A stretch of 64,000 nt of DNA from Gammaproteobacteria bacterium (GCA_030431775.1 JAUIHW010000010.1:47923-111922); one strand, 5' to 3'. Positions 1 through 9,537 are shown, counted from the first letter of the stretch. The notes: a model not told the origin generated them from the sequence alone. Made by a program: numbers and translations.

Positions 1-387
1 TGCTAAATTGGTGCCCTGGAACGCCGACGCGCCGTGTTTTATGATCAGCGTGTCGTCCGCCTGTTTGCCGGTTCTGTCATCAATTTCAACTAATCGGGTA
101 CCCACCTTTAAGGCGGCCATCCCGGTTGCTTTTCTTAGCCAGGGCAGCGCCTTTATTTCCCACGGTTGATAAGCGATGGTGCTGTAGATGACCGGCATCT
201 CGGCGCGTCGGGCGTAATCGGTGAGCACTTTGGTGGCCGCGATTTCTGCAGACATGTCAGCCGCAGTCGGGTACGTGACATCGGTAAAGCCGTAGGAAAA
301 ATCGACCACGATGATAGCGGGTTGGCTTCCTCTCGATACAGACCTACCAAAGCCGGCTAACTGATACACACTGTCTTGGTCAGGCAT
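1..387 (-). CDS. nicF: Maleamate amidohydrolase NicF-like (isochorismatase family), 3' end cut by window
   Basis: The ORF track misses this gene because its stop lies outside the window, but the minus strand is open from an ATG at 387 to base 1 (129 codons). The product has the isochorismatase/N-carbamoylsarcosine amidase fold: a catalytic Asp in IIVVDFS (about residue 29) and a catalytic Lys in IIKHGASAFQGT (about residue 117). The nucleophilic Cys is expected beyond the window edge. It is the last visible gene of an operon with nicE, nicD and nicX, and this family supplies the amidase that turns maleamate into maleate plus ammonia in nicotinate and nicotine catabolism. The gap to nicX is 18 bp. 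The family is clear; the NicF role rests on the neighbours and on recalled similarity to NicF. A generic cysteine hydrolase is the alternative. Confidence 0.85.
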   Translation of the reverse strand, partial: MPDQDSVYQLAGFGRSVSRGSQPAIIVVDFSYGFTDVTYPTAADMSAEIAATKVLTDYARRAEMPVIYSTIAYQPWEIKALPWLRKATGMAALKVGTRLVEIDDRTGKQADDTLIIKHGASAFQGTNLA

Positions 388-405
388 ATAGAGGTATTCC
401 GGTGG

Positions 406-1431
406 TCAACTGAACTGAAGTGTTTTGGGGACTATTTTGCCTTCCAGCACGATAGCCTCATCGTCTAGAAACAGAGAGCAGTTACGCATAGGAATATCAA
501 GATGACAGGCTGTATCGTTTTGACCCCCTAACTCGTTATTGGGGCCGGTCGAAAACATTACATTGCCAAGAAAGCTGCGTGGTTCCATGCCCATTCCGCC
601 AGGGAACAGGCCAGGCGCTAAATTATGCCAGTGTGCATCCGGGTTCATGCCCCAGCCAACGTGGCTCATACCCAATCCGCGCTGATCATCGAATGACGCC
701 ATATAGGCACTGATGAGGTCAGCTTCCAGCCCCCCTCTTATATCAGTTATCCAACCGTTTTCGATGGTGTAGACAACAGGTTCACGAACGTACATGTTTT
801 GTGGTAACAGTATGTCTCCCGGTGCGACCACAATCTGGCCATCCACACCGTCATCGTTACCGCCCGTGAACACGAATCCAGAGGGCCAGTGGTCCCAGCG
901 CCCAGGTTCGTCCGTACAGGCGTATTCTGTCAGCGTTGGATAGCTGTCGATAACATAGCTAACATCAGTTCCATGTGGCGAAGTGATGCGCAGGTGCTTG
1001 GCGCTGGCCAGCAATTCTCCAGCAAGTTCTACCTTTTCACGCAATTGCTTGTTAGGCAGCATTCGAGCCAGGAGTTCCGGCGGTTCCACAACAGTAAGCA
1101 CCCGGGTTCCTGCCGCTTGTATTGCCATTTGCTCAGATGAAAACAGTAGAAAAATGCAGTCGATTAGCATGTCAGCTGATTTGAGGGTTTCCACAACTTC
1201 TGGCATTTCTGCCAATTGTGACTTACCGACCGCCCAGCCGTTTTCTATCGGTGGCGGAGGTAATCGCACGTGGTAAACGTTAGCGCGCAGGCGGCGCCCG
1301 GCAGCCATGAAAGCGTTAGCGTAGTCCAGTCTTTCGTCACCCTGGGTAAGCACCACAACGGACTCTCCGTCGTGTACACCCGACATCTTGAGCTGGTGCA
1401 GACAAATGTCGGTGAAACTCTCATGGTCCAT
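406..1431 (-). CDS. nicX: 2,5-dihydroxypyridine 5,6-dioxygenase (NicX/Hpo)
   Basis: A 341-aa ring-cleaving dioxygenase expected to open 2,5-dihydroxypyridine to N-formylmaleamate using Fe(II) and O2. The protein matches the recalled P. putida NicX sequence along its length, including EPPELLARMLP (about 116-126), DEPGRWDHWPSGF (about 174-186) and CHLDIPMRNC near the C-terminus. The three iron ligands of NicX (His265, His318, Asp320) fall on His257, His310 and Asp312 here, a constant offset of 8, so the metal site is intact. The fold is related to M29 aminopeptidases, and automatic annotation may call it that. It lies 23 bp downstream of nicD in the same operon. This is the strongest single marker that the cluster degrades a pyridine ring through the maleamate pathway. 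Confidence 0.95.
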   Translation of the reverse strand: MDHESFTDICLHQLKMSGVHDGESVVVLTQGDERLDYANAFMAAGRRLRANVYHVRLPPPPIENGWAVGKSQLAEMPEVVETLKSADMLIDCIFLLFSSEQMAIQAAGTRVLTVVEPPELLARMLPNKQLREKVELAGELLASAKHLRITSPHGTDVSYVIDSYPTLTEYACTDEPGRWDHWPSGFVFTGGNDDGVDGQIVVAPGDILLPQNMYVREPVVYTIENGWITDIRGGLEADLISAYMASFDDQRGLGMSHVGWGMNPDAHWHNLAPGLFPGGMGMEPRSFLGNVMFSTGPNNELGGQNDTACHLDIPMRNCSLFLDDEAIVLEGKIVPKTLQFS

Positions 1432-1454
1432 ATAAACAGATCCCAGTGAAACCG

Positions 1455-2249
1455 CTATTGAAGCGATTGACTCGCGAAATCCATGACGGCCTGCAAAAAT
1501 CCTTCAAGGTCGTCCCAGGGAATCATATGCCCTGCGTTTTCCACGATCTTCACCTCAATGTGCGGAGCCAGCAGCACAATCTCATCAAGATCCTCAGTTT
1601 GAATGACTGGCGCGCCGCCCGCGACTACAAGCCTGAGCGGAAGCGATAGGTTCGCGAGATCAGAATGAATATCGTCGGTGTGGAAACCCTTATAGGTAGT
1701 TTCGATCGCATCAAGTTGACAGGTATGCAGCCATTCAGCGCGTAATTCGAGCTGCTCGCGTGTCCATGTTGGGCAAAACTGTTTCATATCGTCGGCTGAG
1801 CAGCCGCGCGTGGCCATTACGATGGACTCTTCGTACCAGTTCCACGGTGACGGGTAGGCTCTTCTACCGGGGCCACTGACCGGCGGGTCGACCAGAACGG
1901 CACCAGAAAACGCATCCGGAGCGTTTCGTGCTGCTCTTATCGCGGTTCGTGCGCCCATTGAATGACCGAGCAGCAACGGCTTGGTGAAATAATCTGATGT
2001 CGCCAGCGCGATAACATCGTCTGCCATGGCGTTCAGCGAGTAATCAAGATCCCCGTCTTGACTTAAGCCTCTCCCCCGAACATCAAGCACATGAACATTG
2101 AAGGCGCCCGCCAAGCGTTCAGCGATGAAACCCCAAGTAATAGCAGGCGAAGTGATACCCGGAATGACCAACAGGTCTGGCCCATTTCCTTCGTGGTGAA
2201 TCAGGTGCTGGCGAATGCCGTTAGCGTGAACGTTGTAACCGATGGTCAT
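1455..2249 (-). CDS. nicD: N-formylmaleamate deformylase (NicD/Nfo), alpha/beta hydrolase
   Basis: A 264-aa alpha/beta hydrolase that should hydrolyse N-formylmaleamate to maleamate and formate. It carries blocks typical of NicD: PGITSPAITWGF (about 30-41), VLDVRGRGLS, the nucleophile elbow GHSMGAR (Ser97), VDPPVSGPGRRAYPS (Asp121) and AGHMIPWDDL (His241). The triad S97/D121/H241 is displaced by exactly 4 from the published NicD triad (101/125/245, from memory). The gene lies 11 bp after nicE and 23 bp before nicX, so the three are almost certainly co-transcribed. Length is normal for the family and I see no damage. Confidence 0.95.
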   Translation of the reverse strand: MTIGYNVHANGIRQHLIHHEGNGPDLLVIPGITSPAITWGFIAERLAGAFNVHVLDVRGRGLSQDGDLDYSLNAMADDVIALATSDYFTKPLLLGHSMGARTAIRAARNAPDAFSGAVLVDPPVSGPGRRAYPSPWNWYEESIVMATRGCSADDMKQFCPTWTREQLELRAEWLHTCQLDAIETTYKGFHTDDIHSDLANLSLPLRLVVAGGAPVIQTEDLDEIVLLAPHIEVKIVENAGHMIPWDDLEGFLQAVMDFASQSLQ

Positions 2250-2260
2250 GGAGTGGTTCT

Positions 2261-3013
2261 CTAAAAAGCGCCGGAGAGCAAGCTACCACCGCCGGGCACA
2301 CGGGTAGACAATCCTAATGACTTGAGCATGGCCCAGGTTGTTGCAATCGCAGCGGTTATGACGGGCTTTCCTATCTGCGCTTCAACAACGGAAACAGCCG
2401 GTAGAGAGGGCATTTGTACACAGGCAGAAAGAACAATCGCATCGACCGCGTCAATTTTATTCATATTGGATACAATGCCTGGCAGCTTCTTCGGGTCGTG
2501 TGCAGCAACCTTGAGATTGTTTGAAATTTCCAAAGCCCGCCACTCGACAACGTCTATGCCCTCATTTCTGATGTACTCCACCACAACTTCTGTGAGTGGC
2601 TTCATGTAAGGTGCAACGAGCGCAACACGCTTCGCTCCTAATGCTTGAACGCCTTCAACAAGCGCTCCTGCAGATGTAACGATTGGCGCTGCGCCCTGAT
2701 TATTTTGCGTTACAGCATGTAGACGGTTTTGGGATTCACGATGGTAGCCAAAACCGATTGACATGATTGCGACCAGGCAGGCGTAGCCAATCACATCAAC
2801 TTTTGCATCGGACAGCTCCAGCGCACAACGGTCACTGTCCGCGTCCATAGCAGCCAGTTCCTCTGCGGTGACATGCTTCATACGCATTCGGGAAGAGTGA
2901 AACGTAAACCGTTCCGGATACGCACTTTCTCGAGCGCGGAGCAGCGCCGGAATTTCGGTTTCCATGGTTATGTTGGAACTCGGCACGATCTGGCCTATCC
3001 GGTAGTTTTTCAT
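2261..3013 (-). CDS. nicE: Maleate cis-trans isomerase (NicE/Iso), Asp/Glu racemase superfamily
   Basis: A 250-aa isomerase that should convert maleate to fumarate, the last step of the pathway, feeding the TCA cycle. The N-terminus YRIGQIVPSSN and the block FHSSRMRMK (about 38-46) match maleate isomerases, and the two cysteines used by the family are visible in GYACLVA (Cys79) and LSACVQMPSLP (Cys198). It is the first gene of the minus-strand operon nicE-nicD-nicX-nicF. The start ATG at 3013 faces the divergent hydroxylase genes across 189 bp that hold an AT-rich palindrome (3043-3066). It is intact and of usual length. Confidence 0.95.
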   Translation of the reverse strand: MKNYRIGQIVPSSNITMETEIPALLRARESAYPERFTFHSSRMRMKHVTAEELAAMDADSDRCALELSDAKVDVIGYACLVAIMSIGFGYHRESQNRLHAVTQNNQGAAPIVTSAGALVEGVQALGAKRVALVAPYMKPLTEVVVEYIRNEGIDVVEWRALEISNNLKVAAHDPKKLPGIVSNMNKIDAVDAIVLSACVQMPSLPAVSVVEAQIGKPVITAAIATTWAMLKSLGLSTRVPGGGSLLSGAF

Positions 3014-3042
3014 TCTCTGACTCGATCAGTATTGTTGCGCTT

Positions 3043-3066
3043 ATAATTGTTCAAGTATATAATTAA
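3043..3066. promoter_or_regulatory. Operator-like palindrome, family A, in the nicE / hydroxylase divergent promoter
   Basis: ATAATTGTTCA and TATATAATTAA, separated by AG. It is nearly the same sequence as the palindromes at 13732-13755 and 19317-19340 (half-sites TTAATTGTTCA and TGNATAATTAA, 2-bp centre). It lies 30 bp upstream of the nicE start, where a repressor could block nicE and perhaps the divergent hydroxylase genes. Sequence and placement are observed; the regulator is unknown. Confidence 0.6.
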
Positions 3067-3202
3067 TGGAGCATGGATGGCAAGACAAAATGCGCTTGCT
3101 CTGGTGTTAGGTGAGAATGAGATAAATACGCTAATCGTGGCATTAATGCTCTGGCAGTCCATTTGAGCTCTTTAATGTAAAGGCGTTAATAGAGGCTTCA
3201 AT

Positions 3203-3664
3203 ATGATCAAACTTCACATCAATAGTAAGGAGGTCAGCGTCAGTGCCAGCGAAGACACACCTCTCCTGTGGGTACTCAGAGACATTCTGAAGCTGAACGG
3301 CACCAAGTTTGGTTGTGGTGCCGGTCTATGTGGCGCGTGTACGGTACATATTGGGGGCAAAGCAGTTCGCAGCTGTGTAGTCCCGGTCAGTGCGGTTGCG
3401 GACAAGGCGATTACCACCATCGAAGGATTGTCCAGCGATGGCCCTCACCCGGTGCAGCAAGCGTGGCACACTCATCGGGTATCACAATGCGGATATTGTC
3501 AGCCCGGCATGATTATGGCGGCGGCGGCATTGCTGCAAAACAATCCACAACCGAATGATAAGGATATTGATGAGCAAATAACGAACATTTGCCGCTGCGG
3601 TACCTACCCCCGCGTACGCAAAGCGATCAAAACAGCGGCAAAAATAAGCTCGGGGGATGTATAG
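3203..3664 (+). CDS. Molybdenum hydroxylase [2Fe-2S] subunit (NicA/IorA-like)
   Basis: A 153-aa small subunit of the xanthine dehydrogenase family. It carries the plant-type [2Fe-2S] cysteines CGAGLCGAC (C38, C43, C46) plus C58, and the second cluster motifs QCGYC (C96, C99) and ICRCG (C130, C132). It is expected to pass electrons from the molybdenum centre of the next gene, 2 bp downstream. The length and two-gene layout fit the nicotinate dehydrogenase / isoquinoline 1-oxidoreductase branch (NicAB, IorAB) rather than three-subunit enzymes. A ribosome binding site (AGAGG) precedes the ATG. In this context it would hydroxylate the pyridine ring next to nitrogen using water. It has no signal peptide of its own, so it may travel with the Tat-exported large subunit. 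Confidence 0.92.
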   Translation: MIKLHINSKEVSVSASEDTPLLWVLRDILKLNGTKFGCGAGLCGACTVHIGGKAVRSCVVPVSAVADKAITTIEGLSSDGPHPVQQAWHTHRVSQCGYCQPGMIMAAAALLQNNPQPNDKDIDEQITNICRCGTYPRVRKAIKTAAKISSGDV

Positions 3665-3666
3665 CC

Positions 3667-5925
3667 ATGAAGTCATCACGCATCAAACGCCGATCTTTCC
3701 TGCACGGTGTGACCACTGTCTCAGCGCTTGCTACTTTCCCCATTGCGATTTCGGGCTGCCAAACGACGCCCACAATGAGCGCGGGTAACACGGATATTCT
3801 TTATTGGGTCAGTATCAACAGCGATAACACGGTCACGTTCAAAATTCCTCAGCCTGAAATCGGTCAGGCAGCAACCACGACGGTGTCGCAGCTACTCGCC
3901 GAAGAGCTCGAAGCCGACTGGGATTCGGTGCGCACCGAATTTTATGATCCCAATACAAATCTCGACAATGCTAATGTATACGTCTGGACGCCTACCCTAG
4001 CCAGTCTGTCGGCTAATCACTTGTTTGATCCGGCCAGAACAGCCGGCGCACAAATTCGTGCGATGCTGATAAGTGCAGCGGCTTCCTCATTCGATTGCAA
4101 TCAAGACGAACTTTTCGCGTCTCGAAATTTTGTTCATCACAAGTCTGACGGGCGAAAACTCACCTATGCAGAGCTGGCACTGGCTGCTTCAGCCATGCAA
4201 CCACCAGGTGCTGGCCAGCTCGAGCTAAAAACCCAGGAGGACTGGAAACTGATAGGTAAATCAATCGACAGGCTTGATCTCAAGCAGTCGACACACGCGG
4301 GGATTAAATACGGTATTGATGTTGAAGTGCCTAATATGCGACACGCTGCTATTCGTCAGTGTCCGGTATACGGAGGTCGCCTGATAAAGGTTGATGACTC
4401 AGTTTTGAATGGCTTTCCAGGGGCGCCGAAAGTGATAACGCTCAAGGGTGGGCATGCAGGCTACAACTCGCCGGTTCCCGAAGGCGAAGACCCTGACTTA
4501 TGGGCGACCCCGGTGACTACCAGTGATGCTGTTGCGGTCGTAGCGGACACCTGGTGGCAAGCAAAGCGGGCATTGGATGCTTTGGAACCGCAATGGGACG
4601 AAGGGGAATTCAAGCACACTTCCAGTGACAGCCTGCGAGCCTCTTTGTCCGATAAATTAACGAAGCCGTTAGATCTTTCTATTTCAAGAGGGGATGTTGC
4701 AACAGCCAAGAAGTCGGCAGCGCAGGTCCATCAAGCAGAATACTATTATCCGTTTATGGACCCTGCACCTCTTGAGCCACTCAATTGTACTGCCGTGGTA
4801 AACGAAAACAGCGCGGAAATCTGGGCCGGAACGCAGTACGCCGATGAAGCGATCGAAGTAGCCAGCAAACTTACCGGATTGCCCAGGCAACAGATCGAAT
4901 TCCATATTATGCATTCTGGCGGGGGCTTTGGGCGCCGTGCGGAAAATGATTTTGTATACCAGGCAGTGCAGATTGCGATGGCCATTTCCGGTACGCCGGT
5001 AAAGCTGCTCTGGACTCGCGAAGAATGCATCCGGAAAAGCTTCTGCGCGCCATTGACCCTGGTGAAATATGAAGGTGCTATCGATGCGCAAGGCGAGGTT
5101 AGCGCTTGGGTATGCCGCGCCGCCAGCGGTCAAGCGGGCGACCAGGCTTATGGCGCCACTGAGTTTCCGTTTCATTTCCCCAATTCGCTGATCGAATACG
5201 ATCGCAGTACGCCAAGCCCGATCCCTTTCGGGTGGATGCGCGGCGTTGGTTACACTCAGCATCTCTGGATGAACTTTGGATTCCTCGATGAGCTGGCTCG
5301 GCTTGCAGGCGGAGACCCGGCACACATGTACCGGTCTTTGTTGCATGAGTCGAAAATTCCGCTCGGTATTGAGTCTCGTGAAATTGCAGTGCAGCGTGTC
5401 AATACCCTTCGCCGCGTACTTGATGCGACGCTTGAGTTAACTTCATGGGATACACACAAATCGGCTGAGAAATCTGGTCGAGGCATCGCAGTCAGTGATA
5501 CGGAGTATTATCCAGGCTACGGTTCAACGTCTGCAAAATCAGCCGTAGTCGATGTTAGCCTTACAGAAGAGCATGGACTGTCGATTAACAAGGTATTTAT
5601 AGTTATTGATTGTGGAACGGTCATTAATCCGGATATTGTTGTTAATCAATTGGAAGGTGGCGTTGCTTATGCGTTAACGAATGCGCTTTACAGTGAAATC
5701 GTGGTGGAACAGGGCCGGGTTGAACAGAGCAATTTTCATGACTACCCGATTTTGAAAGCACATGAGATGCCGGAAGTACAAATCGAGATTCTGCCAGGAA
5801 CAGGTAAGCCTCTCAGTGTCGGCGAGGACGCCCTACCCATTACTATAGCGGCTTTGGTTAACGCTATTGCTGATGCGGGTGGGCCGAGAATTCGCAGCCT
5901 GCCAATAAAGTTAAAACAGGCCTAA
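3667..5925 (+). CDS. Molybdopterin large subunit of a NicB/IorB-like pyridine hydroxylase
   Basis: The ORF track starts at 3589, but those first 26 codons lie inside the upstream gene. The ATG at 3667, 2 bp after that gene, gives a 752-aa protein opening with a twin-arginine-type signal (IKRRSFLHGV) ending in a lipobox-like ISGC. The body has IorB-family molybdopterin blocks, including GGGFGRRAENDF, GWMRGVG and a C-terminal VGEDALPITIAAL with the conserved Glu used for catalysis. The product probably hydroxylates a pyridine carbon beside the ring nitrogen. P. putida NicB carries extra C-terminal cytochrome c domains (recalled); this protein ends without them, so electrons may go to the separate cytochrome c encoded at 11674-12153. 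Exact substrate unknown. Confidence 0.88.
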   Translation: MKSSRIKRRSFLHGVTTVSALATFPIAISGCQTTPTMSAGNTDILYWVSINSDNTVTFKIPQPEIGQAATTTVSQLLAEELEADWDSVRTEFYDPNTNLDNANVYVWTPTLASLSANHLFDPARTAGAQIRAMLISAAASSFDCNQDELFASRNFVHHKSDGRKLTYAELALAASAMQPPGAGQLELKTQEDWKLIGKSIDRLDLKQSTHAGIKYGIDVEVPNMRHAAIRQCPVYGGRLIKVDDSVLNGFPGAPKVITLKGGHAGYNSPVPEGEDPDLWATPVTTSDAVAVVADTWWQAKRALDALEPQWDEGEFKHTSSDSLRASLSDKLTKPLDLSISRGDVATAKKSAAQVHQAEYYYPFMDPAPLEPLNCTAVVNENSAEIWAGTQYADEAIEVASKLTGLPRQQIEFHIMHSGGGFGRRAENDFVYQAVQIAMAISGTPVKLLWTREECIRKSFCAPLTLVKYEGAIDAQGEVSAWVCRAASGQAGDQAYGATEFPFHFPNSLIEYDRSTPSPIPFGWMRGVGYTQHLWMNFGFLDELARLAGGDPAHMYRSLLHESKIPLGIESREIAVQRVNTLRRVLDATLELTSWDTHKSAEKSGRGIAVSDTEYYPGYGSTSAKSAVVDVSLTEEHGLSINKVFIVIDCGTVINPDIVVNQLEGGVAYALTNALYSEIVVEQGRVEQSNFHDYPILKAHEMPEVQIEILPGTGKPLSVGEDALPITIAALVNAIADAGGPRIRSLPIKLKQA

Positions 5926-5936
5926 CGTACGTGCAC

Positions 5937-8183
5937 TCAGAATTTGGCGATGAATTCTACTCCGAACATTCTTGGTAAACCGCGCTGGTTGTAGTCGTAG
6001 CCAAAGAACGCCACATTATCAAAACCGTAGGTGCGATACTCTTTATCAGTGAGGTTTCTCACCCAGGTAGATACACCATAGCGCTCGCTGCCCGACAGAA
6101 AGCTGAGTCTTGCATTGAGAACCGCATACGCTTTTTGTGACGTCCTTTGAGTATTGGGCGCATCGAAGAACTGGTCGGCTGAGTAAGTGCCATTGACGTT
6201 GAGACTGACTGTGCCAAAATCTCTTTGCAATATCTCCCAGTTTACCGCGCTGTTGACATTCCACTTGGGCGCGTTGATCAGCTCATTTCCTGTATGGTTC
6301 ACACCGTTAAGTGTGAGCTCATCGTATTCGGTATCCAGATAACCAAGTCCAAAATTAATGGTCAAATCTTCACTGGCCAACCAGGTGCCTTCCAGCTCTG
6401 CACCCAGTATGCTGGATTTAGGCGCATTCACTAGTGAGTACAGAAAAGTATTGGGGTCAGTATTCAAATACTGTTGGTCTTTATAATCGTAGCTGAATAC
6501 GGCTGCGTTCAAACGAAGTCGCTGGTCCAGAAACGTACCTTTCATCCCGAGCTCAATGGCTTCGAGCCGTTCAGGGTTTACAAAATTGATTTCCGACGGA
6601 TCATAGAAACCCTGGACTTGGTAGGAACCGCCTCTGAAAGCGCTACTCCATGACGCGTACAGCATGGTGTCTTCGCTCACAAAATACTCTAAGCCGATGT
6701 TTCCACCCCAGCGATCCACTTCATCTTTTAGCGTAGGCAGGAAGTTATTTCCGTCTGCCGGAATACCGTTGTAGTCAAACAACTCCTGACCGCTTGCGGG
6801 ATCGAGAAAGAAGTTGTCGGCTCGATATTTGTCCAGCTCAGCATCTTCCCGCGTATAGCGTATTCCCGCCAGCACATTGATTTTGTCTGTTACTTTAAAA
6901 TCCGTCTGGATAAATGCGGCATAACTTTCTTTTGTTTGTTCATAGGTGCTCTGTACCGTGCAGCCCGTGAAAAAGTCATCCTGACAGTCATTAATGCCGT
7001 TAGCCGGGGCATTGTCTCCGGCGAACGCATGCAAAAAGTTGTAGCGGTATCGACCATCAACATTTTCGGCAGACAAGTATGCACCAGCGATGAAGCTGAT
7101 TGTTCCACCATTGTCATAGGAAACTCGAATTTCCTGACTGACTTGATCAACATCGGCTAGATACCGGTTGTGGCTGATACTTTGTGCTATTCCATCGGCG
7201 TCCTCCAAAACATCCCATGAGCCATCCTGGTAGGCAGATATCGACGTCATTGTTAAGCTATTGCTCATGGCCCAGTTAACTGTTAGCGATACCAGTGTAT
7301 TATCGAGATCATTATGGCCGACCAGATCTGAACGAGTCTCGTGAAACCCTAAGCCCTCCCGGGTCTCACCAGTAAATCCGATACCAAACTCCCCGACATT
7401 GGTTTGCAGCGTCCCGGGTCCGGTGCCATCACCACTGAGGTGCTGTGCTCGTAACAAAAACTCTAGATTGTCGTTTGGCGTGTACAAAACGCTGACTCGA
7501 GCACTTTTATCTTCAACTGAAGAGGCGTCTTCACCCCGAGTAAGGTTTTCGACGTAGCCATCTACGTCCTGATAGTAAAGCGCACCGCGGATTGCCAGTT
7601 TGTTTTCTACCAGAGGAGCGCTAAAAGCCGCTTTGGCTTCCAGCCGGCCATAGTTACCTGCACCCAACGTCAAATACCCGTTGGCTTCAGAGAGATCCGG
7701 TCGTCTGGAGTAGAAATTGACAGCGCCACCGGTTACGTTTTTTCCGTACAGAGTCCCTTGTGGGCCGCGGAGAACTTCAACTCTGTCAAGGTCATACAGT
7801 GGGAAGGCTTGTAGCGCCGCTACTCCTCGATAGACTTCATCGGTATACATGGCGATAGGGCCGGCCTGATTCAGGCTATATTCGGACATGGTAATACCAC
7901 GAATCGTGTAGACCGGCATTGTCTCCCCGAATGGCATAGACACTTGCATGTTTGGTACCAAAGCAGCAACCTGGCTACTGGTATCAATCTTTGCAGCGCT
8001 CAATGAGCCTTCACTCAAAGCCGTTACAGCGATGGGGATGTCCTGGACACTCTCAGAACGTTTTTGAGCAGTTACCATAACCTCTTCCAAAACCGGCTTC
8101 GCCATAACAGCTGGACTATTCAAGGCATTTATTATGACTACTGAAACACTGAGTATCTTCAAGACAGTTGATCTGGAATCCAT
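5937..8183 (-). CDS. TonB-dependent outer-membrane receptor (cluster receptor 1)
   Basis: A 748-aa receptor with an N-terminal signal peptide (residues about 1-28, ending AVMAKP), a TonB-box/plug segment LEEVMVTAQKRSES, the plug motif VEVLRGPQGTLYGKNVTGG and a beta-barrel ending in the aromatic C-terminus GVEFIAKF. It should bring the substrate or a metal complex across the outer membrane with TonB energy. It belongs to the same subfamily as the receptor at 19463-21709 (matching plug and barrel blocks), so the cluster has two related receptors. The stop faces the hydroxylase large subunit only 11 bp away, convergent. A palindrome of family B lies about 70 bp upstream of its start, which suggests regulation with the Rieske gene. 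Confidence 0.95.
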   Translation of the reverse strand: MDSRSTVLKILSVSVVIINALNSPAVMAKPVLEEVMVTAQKRSESVQDIPIAVTALSEGSLSAAKIDTSSQVAALVPNMQVSMPFGETMPVYTIRGITMSEYSLNQAGPIAMYTDEVYRGVAALQAFPLYDLDRVEVLRGPQGTLYGKNVTGGAVNFYSRRPDLSEANGYLTLGAGNYGRLEAKAAFSAPLVENKLAIRGALYYQDVDGYVENLTRGEDASSVEDKSARVSVLYTPNDNLEFLLRAQHLSGDGTGPGTLQTNVGEFGIGFTGETREGLGFHETRSDLVGHNDLDNTLVSLTVNWAMSNSLTMTSISAYQDGSWDVLEDADGIAQSISHNRYLADVDQVSQEIRVSYDNGGTISFIAGAYLSAENVDGRYRYNFLHAFAGDNAPANGINDCQDDFFTGCTVQSTYEQTKESYAAFIQTDFKVTDKINVLAGIRYTREDAELDKYRADNFFLDPASGQELFDYNGIPADGNNFLPTLKDEVDRWGGNIGLEYFVSEDTMLYASWSSAFRGGSYQVQGFYDPSEINFVNPERLEAIELGMKGTFLDQRLRLNAAVFSYDYKDQQYLNTDPNTFLYSLVNAPKSSILGAELEGTWLASEDLTINFGLGYLDTEYDELTLNGVNHTGNELINAPKWNVNSAVNWEILQRDFGTVSLNVNGTYSADQFFDAPNTQRTSQKAYAVLNARLSFLSGSERYGVSTWVRNLTDKEYRTYGFDNVAFFGYDYNQRGLPRMFGVEFIAKF

Positions 8184-8252
8184 TAGCCCCTCCAGGGTTT
8201 AAGAGTTGGTTACGCAGTTCTGACTGATAATCCGAGGTTGTTTAAATTTTTA

Positions 8253-8271
8253 TATAGGTAATATACCTATA
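8253..8271. promoter_or_regulatory. Operator-like palindrome, family B, upstream of receptor 1
   Basis: A perfect inverted repeat, TATAGGT and ACCTATA around AATAT, followed by one more TAGGTAT half-site at 8276-8282. The same architecture (TAGGT-N5-ACCTA) recurs at 10754-10772 in the tetR/Rieske divergent promoter. The site fits a TetR-type operator for the receptor gene; the TetR protein at 10959-11591 is the natural candidate. This is inference from position and repetition. Confidence 0.6.
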
Positions 8272-8344
8272 ATAATAGGTATGAAAACTAAAAACAAGCT
8301 AATAGTATTTGACGTTGCATTTTTTGACCTTGTCAAAAACAGTA

Positions 8345-9499
8345 CTAGGTTGTAGGGCTTTTAAGCACAGCGCCTTCAGGTCGCCGCGCGCCGATTATTA
8401 GGAAAATCATTATGAGTGGTGCTGTGATGGCGAGCATGCTCCACGCAATGGCGGAGTAGCCAAACTGCGTAATAAGCCAGCCGCCCACTACGGGGCCTGC
8501 GCTAAAGCTGACAAAAGATGCGCCGCCTATGAGCGCCGCCCAACGGCCTTCTTTGTCCAGCTCCGCCGCCAGGGTCAGTTGAAGCGGAAATGCCAGCATA
8601 TACAAGCAACCCTGGCTGATAACAGCGATCACAAAAATTGAGGAAATAGTGGTCAGCACTGCAAGAGCAACCGCGACCGCGTGCGCGATCAGACACACGA
8701 TCAGTGGCTTAATAGGGCCAAGGCGTGGCCCCAAATACGCGGCAAACCCACCCCCGGCGGCAGAGCCGATCAATAATGCGGTGTACAAGTACCCGATCGA
8801 CTGCGGGTCAAATCCAATGCGCACGGCAAAGCGTTCAATGAATGCGTAGTACGCCATCATGGCGATACCAAAGACGACCACCCCTAACATCAGCCAGCAC
8901 CCCTCTTGTTTATTGCGTAGTTTAATCACTGTGCGCGAGTGAGCGGACTGGCCGGAACGCGCGGGGAAACAACACAGTACTGCCAGAACCAGAGCCGTCA
9001 TCGCCAACATGACCTGATAGTAGCCTGCATACCCACGGGCCACGATTGCCTGCGCAATCGCAGGGCTGATCAGCGCAGTCAACAGGCAGGCCATCATGGT
9101 AGCGACACCGAACAGCATCGCCGGGTTTGGCGACTGGGCGATCACAGCGTTCACCGCCGCCAACAGCAGACCGCCGCCAAGACCGGCCACAACCCGCCAA
9201 ACGACTAGTGATGTAAACCCTACTGAGTAGATAGCCCCCACGTGTCCCAAAAGGAGCAGCAGCGTTCCAACGACCGCTAACGTTCGAACGGGGATGCGGG
9301 GCAGATAAGGAGCGACAAGCAGCGCGGTGATGCTCATGGCCAAGAGTTCGGCCGAAACCAAAAAACCAGACTGGGCCTCATCGGCACCAAAATAGGTGAT
9401 CACGCTGCCAATGACCAATCCAGACGTGTAGGGGGCTGCATAGACTCCAGTATTGGCGAGGCAAATTGAGGCGCCATGCATCCAGTTATTGGTGTTCAT
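8345..9499 (-). CDS. MFS transporter, probable uptake or efflux of the pathway substrate
   Basis: A 384-aa hydrophobic protein with about twelve predicted membrane spans and a glycine-rich major facilitator architecture (for example GLGGGLLLAAVNAV, GSAAGGGFAAYLG and GPVVGGWLITQFG). It is compact for the family. It lies 38 bp downstream of the Rieske oxygenase gene on the same strand, so the two are likely co-transcribed. The location suggests transport of the same compound across the inner membrane, but MFS sequence does not reveal direction or substrate. The start at 9499 (MNTNNWMHG) is an ATG directly before the first membrane span. Confidence 0.88.
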   Translation of the reverse strand: MNTNNWMHGASICLANTGVYAAPYTSGLVIGSVITYFGADEAQSGFLVSAELLAMSITALLVAPYLPRIPVRTLAVVGTLLLLLGHVGAIYSVGFTSLVVWRVVAGLGGGLLLAAVNAVIAQSPNPAMLFGVATMMACLLTALISPAIAQAIVARGYAGYYQVMLAMTALVLAVLCCFPARSGQSAHSRTVIKLRNKQEGCWLMLGVVVFGIAMMAYYAFIERFAVRIGFDPQSIGYLYTALLIGSAAGGGFAAYLGPRLGPIKPLIVCLIAHAVAVALAVLTTISSIFVIAVISQGCLYMLAFPLQLTLAAELDKEGRWAALIGGASFVSFSAGPVVGGWLITQFGYSAIAWSMLAITAPLIMIFLIIGARRPEGAVLKSPTT

Positions 9500-9537
9500 A
9501 GCCGTATGCTGCCTGCCCTGTACTGATTGTGGTGACT

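Noticed and set aside
406-1431. Annotation as an M29 leucyl aminopeptidase
   Set aside because: Iron-ligand His/His/Asp spacing and sequence blocks fit NicX, and the neighbours are the other maleamate-pathway enzymes.
4684-5346. 220-aa antisense ORF inside the hydroxylase large subunit
   Set aside because: No family resemblance; overlapped gene is well supported.
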